A stretch of 25,956 nt of DNA from JBIIJL01 sp044233795 (GTDB lineage: Bacteria > Pseudomonadota > Gammaproteobacteria > Legionellales > Legionellaceae). Numbering within the stretch: the first letter of the stretch is position 1; the number at the start of each line of letters is the position of its first letter. The notes beneath the pieces are model-generated. The model ran no database searches and was not told the origin of the DNA. It saw only the letters and a program-made list of their open reading frames with translations. The translations under genes were made by a program, and so were the position numbers. Shown here piece after piece: positions 1 to 6,668 of the stretch. The stretch is taken from the NCBI GenBank assembly GCA_044233795.1, contig JBIIJL010000025.1:1-25956 (forward strand). The letters are read 5' to 3'.

Positions 1-158
1 ATGAATCTGCTTTGAGACTTATTGGGGCTTTGTTAGCTGAAACAAATGAGCAATGGGTCACGAGACGGTATTTGGATATGGATGAATTTAATGAGTGGTT
101 AGCAGAGCAAGAGCTGAACAAAACAAATGTTATTGAAATAAACAAAATGGCGAACTAA
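1..158 (+). CDS. IS256-family (mutator) transposase, C-terminal end
   Basis: This is a partial gene entering from the left; codons are in phase from position 3 and the stop TAA is at 156-158. The visible 51 residues begin ESALRLIGALLAETNEQW and continue with RRYLDMDEF. They resemble the C-terminal tail of IS256/mutator DDE transposases, where a conserved 'LRL.GALL.E.N..W..GRRY' type motif follows the catalytic domain. The catalytic residues lie outside the window, so whether the element is active cannot be judged. The family assignment is by recalled motif only. Confidence 0.6.
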   Translation, partial: ESALRLIGALLAETNEQWVTRRYLDMDEFNEWLAEQELNKTNVIEINKMAN

Positions 159-185
159 ACAATTAACTTGATGGGCTGAATAAAT

Positions 186-216
186 GAGAATTTACAGCAA
201 ATTTAGGACTTGACCC
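186..216. repeat. Probable right terminal inverted repeat of the IS256-type element
   Basis: Reading inward from position 216 on the minus strand, the end starts GGGTCAAGTCCTAAATTT and continues into an AT-rich stretch. It lies 28 bases beyond the transposase stop, the usual distance for an element end. The partner repeat is outside the window, so this is positional inference. Confidence 0.4.
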
Positions 217-384
217 GTACTCATTACCCCATGTGGAAATAGCTCCAAACCTGCTTTCATTAAAATAATAACGCATATTTTTCCCTATACCTCGATTTAA
301 ATGTGAAAGTATTGCAACATATGATCCAAAATGTACCAAATCATAGTGTCGCGATTTGTCGCGGCATGGGTGGGTAGACGATAT
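217..384 (-). pseudogene. IS630-type transposase fragment
   Basis: The minus strand is open for about 56 codons from just after a TGA at 385-387 down to the border of the IS256-type element. The translation includes KNMRYYFNESRFGAISTWG, close to the first DDE-catalytic region of IS630/Tc1-type transposases ('YYFDESRFG...'), with Asn where the family has Asp. There is no start, no N-terminal helix-turn-helix and no C-terminal half. The piece is cut off by the neighbouring element, so it is a relic. Confidence is limited by its short length. Confidence 0.45.
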
Positions 385-421
385 TCATATGGAGTATTTG
401 CAGATAATTCCAATACGTTGG

Positions 422-987
422 TTATTGCTCTTCTAAAGAAAGATAGCGATAAAAACTAGCGCGCGAGATATTAAGAGTCTTACAGATATCACTAATACTC
501 ATTCCATGATTTTTATGCATACGCTTGGCCATTAACACCTTGGGGTTTTTAGGAGATATTTTTTTCGACCTCCCCTGGCTCGTGCTGCTTCCAAGCCTGC
601 TCGAGTGCGTTCTTGAATTAATTTGCGTTCAAATTGAGCAAGAGATGAAAAAATATTAAAAATTAGCTCACCCGATGCAGTGGTGGTATCTATTGCACCA
701 TCACATAATGATCTAAAGCCAATACCATTTTTACCCAGGTTTGCAATCAAGGCAACTAAGTGCGGCATAGAACGACCCAATCGATCTAATCGCCAGACTA
801 GCAACGTGTCGCCCGTATCTAATTCAGAGATACATTTTTCCAGCCCTGGTCGCTCTGTTCGGACCCCTGAGATGTGATCAATGTATATATTATTTTTTTT
901 GCAACCGGCTATCTCAAGTGCATTGAGTTGCAACTGAACATCCTGATCATTTGTACTTACGCGAGCATATCCGACTAATTTTGCCAT
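422..987 (-). pseudogene. Serine recombinase (Tn3 resolvase/Hin invertase type), split by a frameshift at an A7 tract
   Basis: The first 143 residues form a resolvase/invertase catalytic domain. Arg9 and the nucleophile Ser11 are in YARVSTNDQ, Arg46 is in RTERPGL, Arg69 and Arg72 are in RLDRLGRS, and the E-helix is ERKLIQERTRAG. The zero frame then ends after eight more residues (stop at 532, 151 residues in all). Re-reading one base at the seven-T run 559-565 (AAAAAAA on the coding strand) restores an open frame to a TAA at 422. That frame adds the expected C-terminal helix-turn-helix (GMSISDICKTLNISRASFY) for a total of 188 residues, the normal length for the family. The heptamer is in phase as A AAA AAA, the classic -1 slippery site, and a purine-rich AGGGGAGG lies just upstream. 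The gene is therefore either decayed by a one-base loss or expressed through frameshifting or polymerase slippage. Start is ATG at 987. It sits between transposon relics and an orphan gene. Confidence 0.8.
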
Positions 988-1218
988 GTCACTTTCTCAT
1001 TAATTGATAATAAATCGTAAAAATAATACTTTGTTTATTAAGACGCTTAGATGATACACTTGCGACGGTTTTTTAAGCGATCGTCATGCAATCTTAGATT
1101 TCATCACTAACGAACACTATTTGCACCTTGACAACAACACAAACAACTTGGAACTTGATTGCATAAACATTTAAATTTTTATGGTTTAGTTTTTAGGGCG
1201 CATTATGCTATAGCCTTT
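988..1218. other. Intergenic region upstream of the recombinase
   Basis: These 231 bases between the recombinase start and the stop of the orphan membrane-protein gene are AT-rich and contain no convincing gene. They hold a 22-bp near-palindrome (1162-1183). The recombination site of a resolvase often lies immediately upstream of its gene, so this is where a res-type site would be expected, but I could not delimit subsites. Confidence 0.5.
1162..1183. repeat. 22-bp near-perfect palindrome
   Basis: The sequence is CATAAAC, ATTTAAAT, TTTTATG. The outer arms pair with one mismatch around a perfect 8-bp AT core. It is too AT-rich to be an intrinsic terminator. It lies 36 bases beyond the stop of the orphan gene and about 175 bases upstream of the recombinase start, so it could be a binding site for a dimeric DNA-binding protein or recombinase. 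The function is unknown. Confidence 0.4.
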
Positions 1219-2286
1219 CTATGGGATAGTAGTGCTCATATTATATAAAGTGAAAGCTGCACCAGCTATAGACCCAACTTTAAGCGCGAACAATCCAACC
1301 CTTCGAAGAGTAGATGACACTTCGCAGCGAGCGTATGGTACTGTCTGTGCAACTGGTTGCATAATTGTACCCTCTGCTTCATCAGAATAATCATCAATAT
1401 TTTGTTGATTTTTTGAACTTGTTAGCACCCTTGCCGTTAAAGTAGTTTTAGATTGAGTCTGCTGCTCACTATCATATACTTCGCTACAGCTCGACACTTT
1501 TAGAGGCACGGACATTTTTTTCCATATAAAATCTCCTACGATATTTAACCCTCGAATGCTAGCACCTGCAATAAAAAAACTTTCAACCAATTTTTCTGCG
1601 GCTCGACTTTCATATTTACTACCAGCACTGAATTCATAAAGTGCAACGATTTGCACTAGAATATTTACTATATACATAATTACCGTATATACCAACAGCT
1701 TATTCTGTGTATATATTTCAGGATGATCAAATGGAAAACTCCATATCGATAACAAAGAAAACATGGTACCAGCGAGAATAGATGAATTTGATAGCGAGGC
1801 GATATACCCATCACATGCGTCAGGTTTAGACTCAAGCACCCATGAAAGATATAAGGAGTAGGTGATTCCAGCTTTCATAAGCAAGGATAAAACATCATAA
1901 GCTCTATTAAATGATTTGCTCGGAAATTTATTTTGCACAGCATCATCAACAAAAGCTACCATACAAGCATGGTACAAAACATCCTCTACTGGAGGCAGAG
2001 CGCAGGGATGAACTCTTTCTGCATCTTGATACGGCATAAATCGGTGACCACGAAGATTATGTAAGGTTGCCAAAAGAGAATGTAAGGCGAGTTGCGAACT
2101 AGTTTCTTCATCTAATAGGCTATGAATTGAAGAAATTACCGCTGGCAAATACATTACGACATCTTCAATCCCCATTTCAAATTGGCTCAGTTTAGATATT
2201 GTTTGAATAAATATATGCCACTTAGCAACCTCCCACGTAGGAGATATAGCGTCGCCGAGAATTTGTACCAACTGAGTGTTTAGCAT
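1219..2286 (-). CDS. Unrecognised membrane protein, about 355 residues
   Basis: I do not recognise this protein. Its N-terminal 120 residues look soluble and helical (QILGDAISPTWEVAKWHIF near the start). The centre has two or three hydrophobic segments: about residues 131-151, 171-187, and the clearest, 197-219, containing LLVYTVIMYIVNILVQIVAL. A polar Ser/Gln/Thr-rich stretch with an acidic patch (DDYSDEAEG) spans about 265-310. A last hydrophobic segment (LFALKVGSIAGAAFTLY) ends near the C-terminus. There is no signal peptide. The chosen ATG at 2284-2286 has AGAGG six bases upstream. An ATG 27 bases earlier is open but lies inside an inverted repeat and has no ribosome-binding site. The gene has its own promoter-like leader and stands alone between a recombinase and pnp. 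In a Legionella/Coxiella-type genome, such an isolated multi-segment protein could be a secreted host-interacting effector; that is speculation. Confidence 0.65.
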   Translation of the reverse strand: MLNTQLVQILGDAISPTWEVAKWHIFIQTISKLSQFEMGIEDVVMYLPAVISSIHSLLDEETSSQLALHSLLATLHNLRGHRFMPYQDAERVHPCALPPVEDVLYHACMVAFVDDAVQNKFPSKSFNRAYDVLSLLMKAGITYSLYLSWVLESKPDACDGYIASLSNSSILAGTMFSLLSIWSFPFDHPEIYTQNKLLVYTVIMYIVNILVQIVALYEFSAGSKYESRAAEKLVESFFIAGASIRGLNIVGDFIWKKMSVPLKVSSCSEVYDSEQQTQSKTTLTARVLTSSKNQQNIDDYSDEAEGTIMQPVAQTVPYARCEVSSTLRRVGLFALKVGSIAGAAFTLYNMSTTIP

Positions 2287-2305
2287 AATTAACCTCTGTA
2301 TATAT

Positions 2306-2329
2306 TTGGCCATTTTTAATAATGGCCAA
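2306..2329. repeat. Perfect 9-bp inverted repeat in the leader of the orphan gene
   Basis: TTGGCCATT (2306-2314) and AATGGCCAA (2321-2329) flank a 6-base spacer. The repeat lies about 20 bases upstream of the chosen start and just downstream of a TATAAT at 2344-2349. It would therefore be an operator at the start of transcription or a hairpin at the 5' end of the mRNA. No T-run follows on the minus strand, so it is not an ordinary terminator. Confidence 0.5.
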
Positions 2330-2343
2330 AACTCCGAGTTCTA

Positions 2344-2349
2344 ATTATA
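2344..2349 (-). promoter_or_regulatory. Candidate -10 element for the orphan gene
   Basis: On the minus strand this is a perfect TATAAT, followed about seven bases later by the likely transcription start and the inverted repeat at 2306-2329. The sequence 17 bases upstream is not a good -35 box. The upstream DNA is A/T-tract rich, which may help. Support is moderate to low. Confidence 0.35.
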
Positions 2350-2572
2350 AGTGCAGCAGTCAAAAAAGCTGAAAAAATTTTTTTCGAAGCTTGAAAATAT
2401 AGCAAGGGATTGTAACGCTCTGTGAATTATACTCAGTTGAGAGTATGTCAACGACGTTATACTTATTTTCTTTTGAAACAGATTTGTCTCGGTAGAGATA
2501 ACACAAAAATAATTCATGAATTTCAACAGATTAACAGAAAAAACAATTCGATTAATAAGGCTAGCCTTGCTG

Positions 2573-2605
2573 CCCAGTTAGTGTCAAACACCAACTGGGT
2601 TTTTT
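2573..2605 (+). terminator. Intrinsic terminator, plus strand
   Basis: CCCAGTT and AACTGGG form a 7-bp stem that continues after one mismatch as GTGT/ACAC around a 3-base loop, followed on the plus strand by TTTTTT (2600-2605). On the minus strand the hairpin is not followed by a T-run, so it is a poor terminator for pnp. A perfect 12-bp palindrome, AAGGCTAGCCTT, lies just before it at 2557-2568. No plus-strand gene ends here; the terminator may belong to an unannotated RNA from about 2470, or block plus-strand read-through into pnp. Confidence 0.6.
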
Positions 2606-2628
2606 GGTGCATATTTTTTATTAATGTT

Positions 2629-4788
2629 CTACACATCAATCGCCGGGTCAACATCCTGCGCTGATACTCTCTCCGGTGAGGTTTCTGCGACGGGGGCGTC
2701 AGGAGATGAACTAGCACCTGGCTTATCTTTCCACTCTAGTTTAACCCGGCCTTGCTTATCAACTCCAGCTACAAAGACTTCGATATCTTGACCTTCCTGC
2801 AATACAGCTTCAACTTTTTGGGCGCGGTCAGTGCAAATTTGTGAAATATGCAACAAGCCATCCTTTCCTGGGAGGAGATTAATAAAAGCACCAAAATCAA
2901 CAATTTTGCTAACTTTGCCTTGATAAGTTTGACCAACCTCAACCTCAGCAACCAAGGCCTTGATCTGTCGTTGTGCTTCTTCAAGCGCCTCTAGACTTGG
3001 CGAGAACAATTGCACCAAACCACTATCATCTATATCAATAGATACTCCAGTACTCTCTATAAGGCCCTTGATGGTTGAGCCACCCTTACCAATCACAGTA
3101 CGTATTTTATCTTCAGCGACTTTCATTGTTATGATGCGTGGTGCATGCTCTGAAAGTTCAACCCGCGGCTTTGACAATGCATTATTCATGACTTCAAGAA
3201 TATGGCGTCTCCCAGCATGAGCCTGCTCAAGCGCTTGCTCCATAATTTCTTTGGTGATACCCGTAATTTTAATATCCATCTGCAAAGCAGTAATGCCAGC
3301 CTCAGTTCCAGCGACTTTAAAATCCATATCGCCGAGATGATCTTCATCACCTAAAATATCTGTCAAGACAGCAAAACGCGCCCCTTCTTTAATTAGCCCC
3401 ATAGCAACTCCTGCAACGGGAGCTTTCAACGGCACTCCTGCATCCATCAACGCTAAACTTGTGCCACAAACAGTCGCCATTGAACTTGAACCATTTGATT
3501 CGGTAATTTCGGATACAACACGTAACACATAGGGAAATTCTTTTGCCTCAGGGAGCACTGCCATTAAACTACGACGAGCTAATCGACCATGACCAATCTC
3601 GCGACGCTTCGGGCTTCCGACCATGCCGGTTTCCCCAACTGAGTATGGAGGAAAATTGTAATGCAGCATAAATCTATCTTTTACCTCACCATCGAGTTTA
3701 TCTAGCGTTTGCGCATCACGCTCATTACCTAACGTTGCAGCAACAATGGCTTGGGTTTCCCCGCGAGTAAATAAAGCAGAACCATGGGCACGTTCCAGCA
3801 CTTTGGTACGAATAGCAATCGGTCTAACAGTTTTGCTATCGCGTCCGTCAATACGAGGTTCGCCATCTAAGATTCGATTTCGAACAACTGATCGCTCAAG
3901 ATCACTCAGAAGATTAGCTATAGTTTCAGGCGTGTGTATTTCATTCTCAGAGATCAAAACATCTGAGAAGTGTTTTCTTAATTCAGCTAATTTCGAGTAA
4001 CGCTCAGATTTGTCTCTGATTAAATAGGCATTAGCAATATCTGTTGTCGCAAGCGCTGTAATACGAGCATGAAGAATTGAATCAATGGAAGGCATCAACC
4101 AAGTCCAAGGCGTTTTCGCCGCCTCAGTAGCCAGTTCCTTGATACCCCTGATGACATTTTTCATCATCTCGTGCCCATAAAGTACGGCGCCTAACATCAC
4201 CTCTTCACTTAACTCCTTCGCTTCAGACTCTACCATCAAAATGGCATCTTCAGTTCCTGCAACCACCAAATCAAGCTCGGTCGGTTCTTTTGGTCCAGGA
4301 TTAAGCTTATAAATTCCCTGATGATAGCCAACACGTACAGCTCCAATTGGACCTTGAAAAGGAATCCCAGAGATTGCAAGCGCAGCTGAAGCACCAATCA
4401 TAGCAACAACATCAGCAGGTACATCTGGATTTAATGACATTACGGTAGCAATAATCTGCACTTCGTTATAAAAATTATCAGGAAATAGAGGTCGTAACGG
4501 CCTATCAATCAAACGAGATACCAAAGTTTCATGTTCACTTGGACGTCCTTCTCGCTTATTAAATCCGCCTGGAATTTTTCCCGCAGCGTAGGTTTTCTCT
4601 TGATAATTGACCGTTAACGCTAGAAAATCTCTGGTACTGTCAGGATTTTTATTGCCAACTACAGTGACAAGAACTTGTGTCCCATTAATGCTCGCAAATA
4701 TGGCACCATCGGCTTGTCTCGCTATCTCGCCTGTTTCCAAGCAGAGGATATGATCCCCAAACTGAATTTCTTTAATTATTTTAGACAC
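2629..4788 (-). CDS. pnp: Polyribonucleotide nucleotidyltransferase (PNPase)
   Basis: PNPase degrades RNA 3' to 5' by phosphorolysis, releasing nucleoside diphosphates; it is a cytoplasmic trimer and part of the RNA degradosome in many bacteria. The 719-residue product has the full layout: a first RNase PH domain (about 10-145), an all-helical linker, the second RNase PH domain (about 310-540) with REIGHGRLARRSL and DILGDEDHLGDMDF, where Asp481 and Asp487 match the metal-binding aspartates, a KH domain (about 553-612, with IGKGG), an S1 domain (about 620-686) and a polar tail. The start is GTG at 4786-4788, with GAGGT seven bases upstream. It lies downstream of rpsO, separated by the rpsO terminator, and a TATAAT on the minus strand at 4808-4813 may give it a promoter of its own. 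Length and domains are normal. Confidence 0.97.
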   Translation of the reverse strand: MSKIIKEIQFGDHILCLETGEIARQADGAIFASINGTQVLVTVVGNKNPDSTRDFLALTVNYQEKTYAAGKIPGGFNKREGRPSEHETLVSRLIDRPLRPLFPDNFYNEVQIIATVMSLNPDVPADVVAMIGASAALAISGIPFQGPIGAVRVGYHQGIYKLNPGPKEPTELDLVVAGTEDAILMVESEAKELSEEVMLGAVLYGHEMMKNVIRGIKELATEAAKTPWTWLMPSIDSILHARITALATTDIANAYLIRDKSERYSKLAELRKHFSDVLISENEIHTPETIANLLSDLERSVVRNRILDGEPRIDGRDSKTVRPIAIRTKVLERAHGSALFTRGETQAIVAATLGNERDAQTLDKLDGEVKDRFMLHYNFPPYSVGETGMVGSPKRREIGHGRLARRSLMAVLPEAKEFPYVLRVVSEITESNGSSSMATVCGTSLALMDAGVPLKAPVAGVAMGLIKEGARFAVLTDILGDEDHLGDMDFKVAGTEAGITALQMDIKITGITKEIMEQALEQAHAGRRHILEVMNNALSKPRVELSEHAPRIITMKVAEDKIRTVIGKGGSTIKGLIESTGVSIDIDDSGLVQLFSPSLEALEEAQRQIKALVAEVEVGQTYQGKVSKIVDFGAFINLLPGKDGLLHISQICTDRAQKVEAVLQEGQDIEVFVAGVDKQGRVKLEWKDKPGASSSPDAPVAETSPERVSAQDVDPAIDV

Positions 4789-4817
4789 GTCGTTTACCTC
4801 GCTTGCAATTATAGTGT

Positions 4818-4844
4818 AAAAAAGGCGCAGTTTTATGCGCCTTT
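4818..4844 (-). terminator. Intrinsic terminator after rpsO
   Basis: AAAGGCGCA (4821-4829) and TGCGCCTTT (4836-4844) form a 9-bp stem with a 6-base loop. On the minus strand it is followed by six T residues. It lies 38 bases beyond the rpsO stop, between rpsO and pnp, as in the rpsO-pnp operon of E. coli, where this junction terminates part of the transcripts. Confidence 0.85.
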
Positions 4845-4881
4845 CATTTAGCCAAATATAGTTGTGCTATACAGATTTGTA

Positions 4882-5157
4882 TTAATAAGAATCTCGAAGA
4901 CCAAGACGCTGAATCAAAGACGCATAGCGGGATTGGTTATCTCGCTTCAGGTATTTCAACAGCTTACGACGCTTGTTGACAAGCTCCTGCAAACCACGAC
5001 GCGAGTGGAAATCCTTCTTGTGAATTTTAAAATGCTCAGTCAAGTAGTTAATACGACCTGTCATTAAGGAAACTTGTACCTCAACTGAACCTGTATCACT
5101 ATCAGCTAGTTTATATTGATTTACTATTTCGGCTTTTTGCACGCTCGTTAGCGCCAT
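4882..5157 (-). CDS. rpsO: 30S ribosomal protein S15
   Basis: S15 binds the central domain of 16S rRNA early in assembly of the small subunit. The product is 91 residues, close to the usual 89. It carries the family signature from DTGSVEVQVSLMT through the HKKDFHSRRGL loop to KYLKRDNQSRY. ATG at 5155-5157 is preceded by GGGAG with good spacing. A separate promoter (5232-5260) and terminator (4818-4844) flank it, so it can be expressed independently of truB and pnp. S15 represses its own translation in E. coli through a leader structure; I could not identify the equivalent fold here. Confidence 0.97.
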   Translation of the reverse strand: MALTSVQKAEIVNQYKLADSDTGSVEVQVSLMTGRINYLTEHFKIHKKDFHSRRGLQELVNKRRKLLKYLKRDNQSRYASLIQRLGLRDSY

Positions 5158-5231
5158 TATTAACTCCCAGATATCATCGAACCTACATTCGGCGAAACAA
5201 TACTTCGCTTAAGTTTCTCTTAAAAGGGTGC

Positions 5232-5260
5232 ATTCTATCAAGACACCGATCGAGAAACAA
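5232..5260 (-). promoter_or_regulatory. Probable sigma-70 promoter of rpsO
   Basis: On the minus strand TTGTTT is followed after exactly 17 bases by TAGAAT. This lies about 75 bases upstream of the rpsO start, in the 171-base gap after truB. It agrees with the separate rpsO promoter known in E. coli. Confidence 0.6.
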
Positions 5261-5328
5261 GAGCGATGCTGTATTTTTTTGGCTTGATCGCTGCGATAGG
5301 TTTTATATAACCTTGTATTTATAGCGTC

Positions 5329-6279
5329 TCAGAAGAGCGTATTATGTTCATTTTGATCATGTATCTCGTTACTCAGCAGGCGCTTAACCGTCAAGGTCCC
5401 TTCTGCATCTATTAAACCAAGACCTGTAAATCGATTAGAATTGACATAGAGTCTGACCACCATCGGACCCAGTGCTGCGAACTGCGGGTATACAGATTGA
5501 CCTTTATACAGAGCATCTGCGTCTTCTTCACTGATTGCAATACGCGGCAAATTATTTATTGCGCTATCCATTGGGAGCAAAGATGAGATACGCTGTTCTT
5601 CGGACTGATGAGTTAATTCATCTATAGTATACATTCGCTCATGTTCAAAGCCTGCAGTATATATTCGATGTAATTTTGTCACGTGCGCTCCAACAGCCAG
5701 GCGGTCACCGATATCTTCAATGAGATTTCTAATGTATGTCCCTTTACTACAGGTAACTGTTACAGAAAATCTATCAATTTCGAAATGATCTAATCGTAAT
5801 TGATGAATCATCACTTCACGGGCAGATCTGGGAACATCAACTCCTGCACGAGCAAATTTATATAGTGGTGTGCCTTGATGCTTTAATGCAGAGAACATTG
5901 ATGGGATTTGTTGGATAGGGCCTTTAAATGCGCTCAGTACCTCTAGCAAGTCTATCTTTGAAACAGCGAAGTCGTCTGTTTTCAAAATAATTTCACCTGT
6001 AGCATCACCTGAATTTGTTTTTATCCCTAAACGGCCTTCGGCTTCATAACATTTATCACTATCTAAAAGATATTGACTAAACTTAGTTGCTTCCCCGAAG
6101 CAAACTGGCAACATCCCTGTAGCCATAGGATCTAAGCTACCTGTATGTCCGGCTTTCTTGGCGCAAAAGAGTCTTTTGACTTGTTGCAAGATGGCGTTGG
6201 ACGTCACTCCTGCATGTTTATTAACCAATAAAATGCCGTCAATTTGCTGGGGCCTAGGTTTATTCTTGTTCGGCGTCAT
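5329..6279 (-). CDS. truB: tRNA pseudouridine(55) synthase
   Basis: TruB converts uridine 55 in the T-loop of tRNAs to pseudouridine. The catalytic aspartate is Asp50 in AGHTGSLDPMATG; the N-terminal GILLVNKHAGVTSN and the later CSKGTYIRNLIEDIG segment are also characteristic. At 316 residues the length is typical, with a C-terminal PUA-like domain. The start overlaps the end of rbfA by 20 bases, which suggests translational coupling; no strong ribosome-binding site is visible. It sits in the conserved rbfA-truB-rpsO order. Confidence 0.96.
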   Translation of the reverse strand: MTPNKNKPRPQQIDGILLVNKHAGVTSNAILQQVKRLFCAKKAGHTGSLDPMATGMLPVCFGEATKFSQYLLDSDKCYEAEGRLGIKTNSGDATGEIILKTDDFAVSKIDLLEVLSAFKGPIQQIPSMFSALKHQGTPLYKFARAGVDVPRSAREVMIHQLRLDHFEIDRFSVTVTCSKGTYIRNLIEDIGDRLAVGAHVTKLHRIYTAGFEHERMYTIDELTHQSEEQRISSLLPMDSAINNLPRIAISEEDADALYKGQSVYPQFAALGPMVVRLYVNSNRFTGLGLIDAEGTLTVKRLLSNEIHDQNEHNTLF

Positions 6280-6628
6280 AATCAGCTGGATTCACTTTAT
6301 CAATCAGCTTGCTTAGCCGATTGCCATATTCAATGGACTCATCATAGATAAAATGTAACTGTGGTACCGTGCGCAAGATCATTGCTTTTGCAAGAATGGT
6401 GCGCAAAAATGGTGCAGCAGTATTTAAGAGGAGCGTTGTATCAGTAGGATCATGATTAAACACTGTAAAATATACCTTGGCATGCGCCAAGTCACGGGAA
6501 ACATCAACACGCGATAACGTTATAAAATTTGGCTCGCCTTGGATTTTTATTTCTTGTTGTATTACCCGAGCCAGGGTGCGTTGCATGGTTTCTGAAATTC
6601 TATCAGTTCTCTTAAATTGATTACTCAT
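6260..6628 (-). CDS. rbfA: Ribosome-binding factor A
   Basis: RbfA is a small KH-fold protein that binds the immature 30S subunit and helps 16S rRNA 5'-end maturation, especially in the cold. The 122 residues include RISETMQRTLARVIQQE at the N-terminus, VDVSRDLAHAKVYFTVF in the middle and LHFIYDESIEYGNRL near the end, all standard for the family. It lies 40 bases after infB and overlaps truB. Confidence 0.95.
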   Translation of the reverse strand: MSNQFKRTDRISETMQRTLARVIQQEIKIQGEPNFITLSRVDVSRDLAHAKVYFTVFNHDPTDTTLLLNTAAPFLRTILAKAMILRTVPQLHFIYDESIEYGNRLSKLIDKVNPADYDAEQE

Positions 6629-6668
6629 ACGCCTCTCATTGCTGCTCTAAAAATTTAGCAAACAAATT

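Larger units (their letters stand above)
1..216 (+). mobile_element. 3' end of an IS256-family insertion sequence
   Basis: The left edge of the window carries the end of an insertion sequence: the last 51 codons of a mutator-type transposase, a short non-coding tail, and an AT-rich end sequence at 186-216 that looks like the terminal repeat. The other end lies outside the window, so neither terminal-repeat pairing nor a target duplication can be checked. Right of 216 the sequence continues in the reading frame of a different transposase relic (217-384), which suggests insertion into that older element. The family call rests on the transposase C-terminus; the right boundary is inferred. Confidence 0.55.

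Noticed and set aside
680..877. Plus-strand open frame opposite the recombinase
   Set aside because: It is a shadow of the recombinase coding sequence; the same applies to plus-strand frames opposite infB, nusA, nuoG and other core genes.
2287..2313. Upstream ATG giving a 364-residue version of the orphan membrane protein
   Set aside because: It lies inside a perfect inverted repeat and lacks a ribosome-binding site, whereas the ATG at 2284-2286 has AGAGG at ideal spacing.
2341..2717. Short open frames on both strands between the orphan gene and pnp
   Set aside because: They overlap the terminator, the pnp 3' end or each other, have no clear ribosome-binding site and do not look like proteins.
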